Part shown: positions 60,171 through 64,000 of the stretch, piece by piece
Numbering within the stretch: position 1 is the stretch's first letter
How the letters are laid out: every line of letters begins with the position of its first letter
The notes under the pieces: model-generated
What the model was told of the DNA's origin: nothing
Seen by the model: only the letters and a program-made list of their open reading frames with translations
The model's database searches: none
Translations under genes and position numbers: made by a program
Assembly: GCA_046154185.1 (NCBI GenBank)
Contig: JBJXGE010000038.1
Location: 1-64,000, forward strand
Direction: 5' to 3'
Origin: JBJXGE01 sp046154185
GTDB taxonomy: Bacteria > Planctomycetota > UBA8108 > UBA1146 > JAJFFE01
DNA length: 64,000 bases

Positions 60171-60980
60171 ATGACGAACGCGGAACCGACTGCGGCGAGT
60201 GCTGCCCGGATCTTGCAGTTGGTGCTGCTTGCAGTGATCACCATCGCGGGCATCGGCTACTTCGTCGGTCTTTACGGCACCGCGCAAGTCGCCAGTCGAA
60301 TCGACGCGGCGCCGCGCCTCGTCGCTGCGCGTACTCGTGCGAACGGCGCCGCGGACACTCGCGTGCTGCCGACTGTCAGTTACTCCGAAGTGGCGACGAC
60401 GCGCTGGGGACCGAACCACAATTGGCGCAGTCATCTCGCGGAACTCAAGCGACCCGTCGTGAACCTGTTCGAGGAAATCAAAGTCACGCGCGCCGACAAG
60501 GTCGCCGCATTGGCGGCGCGCGCCGCACACCGCGCGTACAACGGCGCGCCGCCGACGATCCCGCACGAAGTCGATGCGCTTTCGACTGCAAGCTGCCTCG
60601 TCTGCCACGGCGACGCGTTGCCGACCGGTGAACGCGCCGCGCCGCGGCCGAGTCACGCCCACTACACAATGTGCACGCAATGTCATGCGCCAGGTTCGGC
60701 GCCGGATTTGGATGCCGTCGGCAACGCATCTCCCCCGCCCGCGAATTCCTTTCGCGGAATCGACGCGCCCTTCGAAGGACCACGGGCGTGGCCGGGAGCG
60801 CCGCCGATGATTCCGCACTCACTCCAGATGCGAAGCGAGTGCTTGAGCTGCCATGGGCCGACCGGCCGGCTTGGACTGCGGACCACCCATCCCTGGCGTC
60901 AGTCGTGCCTGCAATGTCATGCGTTGCCAGCGGCGTTTGATCCTGCGCGTGATCGCAGCGCGAGCGAGGGCTCATGGTAA
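60171..60980 (+). CDS. napB: Membrane-anchored tetrahaem cytochrome, NapB-like
   Basis: 269 residues. An N-terminal membrane helix (ILQLVLLAVITIAGIGYFVG) and four haem sites (CLVCHGD, CTQCHAP, CLSCHGP, CLQCHAL). The end (PMIPHSLQMRSECLSCHGPT then RQSCLQCHALPAAFD) follows the diheme NapB pattern, but NapB has two haems, not four, and no anchor. It seems to be a longer variant that could link the quinol pool to NapA directly. The start overlaps nothing and lies 7 bp after napA. Confidence 0.78.
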   Translation: MTNAEPTAASAARILQLVLLAVITIAGIGYFVGLYGTAQVASRIDAAPRLVAARTRANGAADTRVLPTVSYSEVATTRWGPNHNWRSHLAELKRPVVNLFEEIKVTRADKVAALAARAAHRAYNGAPPTIPHEVDALSTASCLVCHGDALPTGERAAPRPSHAHYTMCTQCHAPGSAPDLDAVGNASPPPANSFRGIDAPFEGPRAWPGAPPMIPHSLQMRSECLSCHGPTGRLGLRTTHPWRQSCLQCHALPAAFDPARDRSASEGSW

Positions 60981-61333
60981 TGCGAGACAACCCCATTTCG
61001 CGGCGCGCTTGGTTCGACGGCGGTGTGTTGCGACACGTCGCGCGCGGCATCGCGGAGTTTGCGGCGACGCTTCATGCCCCCGGCGCGCGCGAACGGCGTG
61101 CCGTCATCAAAATCGGTCAGTGTCTCGCGCACACGGGCGGTTTCTGCTCGGTGTGCGCGGAACATTGCCCGGTGTCCGGCGCGATCGCGATCGAGCACGG
61201 CAAACCGCGCATCGTCGACGCCGTGTGCACGGGTTGCGGCGAGTGCCATCGCGTGTGCCCGGCGCCACGCAATGCCGTGCTTCTCATGCGCAACCGCAAT
61301 CAACACTCCGAAGGGACCTCGGATGCACGCTAG
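60974..61333 (+). CDS. napF: NapF-like ferredoxin
   Basis: 119 residues with two 4Fe-4S sites: CSVCAEHCPVSGAIAIE and CTGCGECHRVCPAPRNAV. It has no Tat signal, so it is a cytoplasmic ferredoxin of the NapF group, thought to help NapA maturation. The start overlaps the previous gene by 7 bp. The end overlaps the start of the porin gene. Confidence 0.8.
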   Translation: MVMRDNPISRRAWFDGGVLRHVARGIAEFAATLHAPGARERRAVIKIGQCLAHTGGFCSVCAEHCPVSGAIAIEHGKPRIVDAVCTGCGECHRVCPAPRNAVLLMRNRNQHSEGTSDAR

Positions 61334-62972
61334 ACCTAAAACAAACGCGATTACAAGCAAAGGCTTCGCGTACTTGCCGTTACGAGCCAGAGGCGAGCTC
61401 GTTGGGGTGAAGCGGTCGTGGCGGAGCCACGACCGCGAGGGGTGTTGGAGCAACACCCTTAGGAAAAATCTAGTCCAAGAACAAGCGCGCAGCGCTTGTT
61501 CTTGGACTAGAACACAGCGAGTCATTTTCTCCTGCGCGCTCTTCAGCCTCCTGTCGCCAGCGCTGCTGGCGGATCCACCGCTTCCGACGTCCGTTCCACC
61601 GCCATCGACGGTCACGACGCCACCGGCGTCGCCAACCGTCGAAGAGCGGCTCACGGGTATCGAAGCGCGCATCAACGCCTGGGACCGATTCGTTAAGGGA
61701 CTGAGCATCGGCGGCGCGATTCGTTACCGCGGTGAGTTCAAATCGCCGGCGGATTATCGGCTCGCAAATGGCAACGACAGCGAAGACTTCAATTCGTTGC
61801 GCACGCGGCTCCATGCGAGATTTCAAGCCGAGAAGCATTTCGGCGCCTTTGTTGAGCTCCAGGATTCGCGCGCGTTCGGCGAGGAGAGCCCGACATTTCT
61901 GACCGACGACGAAGGCGTCGACTTGCGACAAGGTCACTTCGTTTTCACGGACCTGTTGGGCCTATTGCCGTCACGACCGACGGTACTCGAGAAGATCGAC
62001 GCGACGCTGCGAGTCGGTCGAGAGCAACTCCCGAGCTATGGCGATCAACGCATGATCAGCCCGCTCGACTGGAGCAATATCGGCCGCGCTTACGAAGGCG
62101 GTCGTGCGACGCTCAAGTTCGGTGGCGCGGAAACCACGGCGGATCTGTTGTGGGCGCAACTCGTCGAAGACGCCGGCATCAATGGCGCGGGACAAGACGC
62201 GCAGATCACCGGCATCTATGCGATGAATCGAGCGATTCCGCACACCGAACTCGATGTCTACGGTTTCTGGCGAAACTTCAAGCACCAAGGCGGCGCCACG
62301 CTGGGCGAAGATGGAATTGCGGGCGATCTCGAAGACTCGACGTTCGGAGTTCGCTCCGCATTTCAAAAACATGGCGCGCGGGCGTCGTTCGAATTCGCGT
62401 ATCAAGAGGGTAAGTCAGCGACCGATCGGGTCGACGCGTTCGGGTATGCCGGCGAGGCGGGCTATAGACTCGAAGAGAAATGCTGTCCGTGGCAACCGGG
62501 ATTCGCGTTTGGCCACACGTTCGCGAGCGGCGACGACGATCCCGTGGACGGCAACGAAAACACATTCAAACCCATCGCGCCGTTTGGTCATTCCTATCAA
62601 GGTCACTATGACATCTTCGCGTGGCAAAACGGTCGCGATACGTACTTCAAAACGCTCGTCGCACCGTTTGCGGCCAAGCGCGCGACGGTGCACGCCGACT
62701 TCCATTGGTTCCGGCTCGATGCGCAGCGCGACGCTTGGTACGACGCGGGCGGCACGGCGATCCGCACCGCGAGCGCCGGCAACCAGGGCCGCGACATCGG
62801 CCGCGAACTCGATATCTATGTGAAGTGGGCGAGCGCCGAGAAGCGTTTCGCCATTTGGACCGGGTGGAGTCACTTCTGGGCCGGCAACTTTGTCCGCGGC
62901 ACCGGCGGTGGCGGCCAAGGCGACTTCCTCTTCTTCCAAATGGAACTCTTCTTCGGCGAGAAGGCGGGATAA
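61323..62972 (+). CDS. Outer-membrane porin of the alginate-export (Alginate_exp) type, with odd leader
   Basis: 549 residues. The mature part (from about residue 85) shows typical 16-18-strand porin features: a signal peptide (VIFSCALFSLLSPALLADPP), alternating aromatic strands (IRYRGEFKS, TRLHARFQA, FGAFVELQDSRAFGEESP) and a terminal aromatic (FFQMELFFGEKAG). The first 65 codons have no such content and are made of a palindromic block (61413-61510). The true start may have been disrupted by it. Likely carries anions for the nap system. Confidence 0.68.
   Translation: MHARPKTNAITSKGFAYLPLRARGELVGVKRSWRSHDREGCWSNTLRKNLVQEQARSACSWTRTQRVIFSCALFSLLSPALLADPPLPTSVPPPSTVTTPPASPTVEERLTGIEARINAWDRFVKGLSIGGAIRYRGEFKSPADYRLANGNDSEDFNSLRTRLHARFQAEKHFGAFVELQDSRAFGEESPTFLTDDEGVDLRQGHFVFTDLLGLLPSRPTVLEKIDATLRVGREQLPSYGDQRMISPLDWSNIGRAYEGGRATLKFGGAETTADLLWAQLVEDAGINGAGQDAQITGIYAMNRAIPHTELDVYGFWRNFKHQGGATLGEDGIAGDLEDSTFGVRSAFQKHGARASFEFAYQEGKSATDRVDAFGYAGEAGYRLEEKCCPWQPGFAFGHTFASGDDDPVDGNENTFKPIAPFGHSYQGHYDIFAWQNGRDTYFKTLVAPFAAKRATVHADFHWFRLDAQRDAWYDAGGTAIRTASAGNQGRDIGRELDIYVKWASAEKRFAIWTGWSHFWAGNFVRGTGGGGQGDFLFFQMELFFGEKAG
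61413..61510. repeat. Cluster of three tandem perfect hairpins
   Basis: CGGTCGTGGC-GGA-GCCACGACCG (61413-61435), GGGTGTTG-GAG-CAACACCC (61440-61458) and CTAGTCCAAGAACAAGCGC-GCA-GCGCTTGTTCTTGGACTAG (61470-61510, 19-bp stem, 3-nt loop). All have three-base loops. They lie inside the N-terminal coding part of the porin gene. Confidence 0.85.
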
Positions 62973-63023
62973 CGGCGATTGGCAGTCGCTGGGGCACGGG
63001 CGCTAGAATCTGGCCTTCCGACA

Positions 63024-63250
63024 AAACACGGCGCGTGCGATGGCGACTCACGCGGAGATCTGCGGTCGTGTTCGTCTTGCAGTTGCCGCAGAAAAGTGGT
63101 TTTTCCGGAGCGCCGCATATCGATCACAGCATGGACTTTGCCAGGGATCGTCCTACCTTCGAGAACGCATTTCAAACACTCCTGCCGTTCTGCAAGGCCA
63201 CCATCGCCGGCCCGCGGCGAGAGCAGGCGTGCGCGTCTGCCTGATGTCGT
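63024..63250 (-). pseudogene. N-terminal fragment of a DUF4143-type AAA ATPase
   Basis: Minus-strand VLEGRTIPGKVHAVIDMRRS then GKTTFLRQLQDE matches the P-loop region of AAA ATPases with a C-terminal DUF4143. The frame then runs into the antisense of the porin with no more homology. Only the Walker A region remains. It is divergent to an intact relative immediately to the right. Confidence 0.6.
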
Positions 63251-63293
63251 GAGCCGTCTTGACAGTGGGGCAAATACGACGTAAATACACCAC

Positions 63294-64000
63294 ATGCTAG
63301 ACAGGGTTCTGGAGCGACGGCTGGCCGACGGCAAGAAGAGCGTGCTCCTTCTGGGGCCGCGACAAGTCGGCAAGACCACGCTTTGTCGTGCGCTCAAACC
63401 AGACGTGACGATCGATCTCGCCGACGAAGCGGAGTATTTGCGTTATGCAAAGGACCCGGGACGGCTGCGCCAGGAGTCCGCGGCGTGGCCGGTCCGCACG
63501 CTCGTGTTGATCGACGAAATCCAACGAGTACCCGCGCTCCTCAATCTTGTTCAGCTCATTGTCGACCGGCCGCGGAACCAGACGCGGTTTTTGCTGACAG
63601 GATCCAGCGCGCGAAAACTCCGCCGTCGCGGAGTCAACCTACTCCCGGGAAGGGTCGTGCTCGAGTATCTCGACCCCTTGTTAATGAGCGAACTCGGCGC
63701 CAATTTCGTACTGGAGAAGTGCCTGAGACTCGGCATGCTACCCGAACTCCAGCTCATGGATACCGAGGCCAATGAGACGCTGGAAACCTATTCGGAGATC
63801 TATCTGCGTGAAGAAATTCGCGCCGAGGCGCTAACACAGAACGTCGGCGCCTATGCGCGCTTCCTCGATGTCGTGGCCGAGATGAGCGGACAGTGGTTGA
63901 ACTACTCGAAGCTGAGCGCAGACACCGAGATCCCCAAAGAGACGATCCGCCGCTACGTCTCGATCTTAGAGGACACCTTGCTGCTGTTTCGTCTGCCGGC
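63294..64000 (+). CDS. AAA ATPase with DUF4143, 3' truncated by the window edge
   Basis: 235 codons visible. SVLLLGPRQVGKTTLCRALK is the Walker A, LVLIDEIQRVPALLNLVQ the Walker B and FLLTGSSARKLRRRGVNLLP the sensor region (AAA_14). ETYSEIYLREEIRAEALTQN begins DUF4143. A protein family of unknown role, often scattered and associated with defence islands or mobile DNA. The sequence runs off the window before the stop codon. Confidence 0.85.
   Translation, partial: MLDRVLERRLADGKKSVLLLGPRQVGKTTLCRALKPDVTIDLADEAEYLRYAKDPGRLRQESAAWPVRTLVLIDEIQRVPALLNLVQLIVDRPRNQTRFLLTGSSARKLRRRGVNLLPGRVVLEYLDPLLMSELGANFVLEKCLRLGMLPELQLMDTEANETLETYSEIYLREEIRAEALTQNVGAYARFLDVVAEMSGQWLNYSKLSADTEIPKETIRRYVSILEDTLLLFRLP

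Noticed and set aside
1..64000. tRNA, rRNA and riboswitches
   Set aside because: Looked for T-loop GTTCGAATC-type strings and conserved rRNA segments on both strands by eye and saw none that fold into a cloverleaf. A tool-based scan would be needed to be certain.

Overview
The window is GC-rich, densely packed DNA from what is probably an uncultivated planctomycete or a close relative. The pointers are two secreted proteins ending in dockerin-like GDxNxDxxxNIADA repeats (453-1943 and 47061-48155), an integron whose integrase remnant and cassettes face the same way (an arrangement I recall from Planctomycetes and Treponema), and CcoNO-fused cbb3 oxidase genes. No rRNA, tRNA, CRISPR array or intact insertion sequence was seen. 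The lineage call is inference.

Layout. 1-10.7 kb is ordinary chromosome: a C25-type peptidase tail, an FG-GAP/dockerin-like secreted protein, an HtrA protease with its terminator, glcE-glcF, a STAS protein, a poly(A) polymerase/CCA-adding family enzyme and a membrane-anchored vWA protein. 10.9-22.3 kb is a chromosomal integron: 12 well-formed and one degenerate attC-like sites, almost every gene on the minus strand, and at the right end an imperfect attI/attC-like site followed by a truncated integron integrase next to lexA. Cassette cargo is mostly small hypothetical proteins, VOC-fold proteins, YdeI/OmdA-type proteins, an RraB-like lipoprotein, a nucleotidyltransferase-like protein and two related beta-propeller lipoproteins. 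One 2.9-kb cassette carries an alphaproteobacterial-looking hemB fragment with an APC permease.

23-30 kb holds a thiolase-like enzyme, a nitroreductase, a VTC-domain/DUF4956 pair, a tandem universal stress protein, a P-loop ATPase and a secreted hypothetical protein. 30.6-39.2 kb is a full cbb3 oxidase cluster with maturation genes (ccoNO, Q, P, G, H, a SafE-like protein, I, S). 41.6-46.2 kb is regulatory: a FixL-like haem-PAS histidine kinase, an NtrC-type sigma54 activator, two CBS-domain proteins and a host-attachment-family protein. 48.3-63 kb is nitrogen and fermentation metabolism: a formate/nitrite channel with an ADP-forming acyl-CoA synthetase, nrfHA (nitrite to ammonia), hsp20, an NrfD/ferredoxin/tetrahaem membrane complex, napD-napA, a tetrahaem NapB-like cytochrome, a NapF-like ferredoxin and an outer-membrane porin. 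The window ends inside a DUF4143-type ATPase.

How it fits together. About nine sigma54-type -24/-12 elements precede usp, the secreted hypothetical gene, ccoNO, both CBS genes, the host-attachment gene, nrfHA, hsp20 and the NrfD complex. With the haem-PAS kinase and sigma54 activator in the middle, the 27-61 kb region reads as one low-oxygen regulon: oxygen sensing drives a high-affinity oxidase, dissimilatory nitrate reduction to ammonium and stress proteins. Two later insertions (39.2-41.1 kb and 46.3-48.4 kb) are flanked by degenerate partial copies of the neighbouring gene ends.
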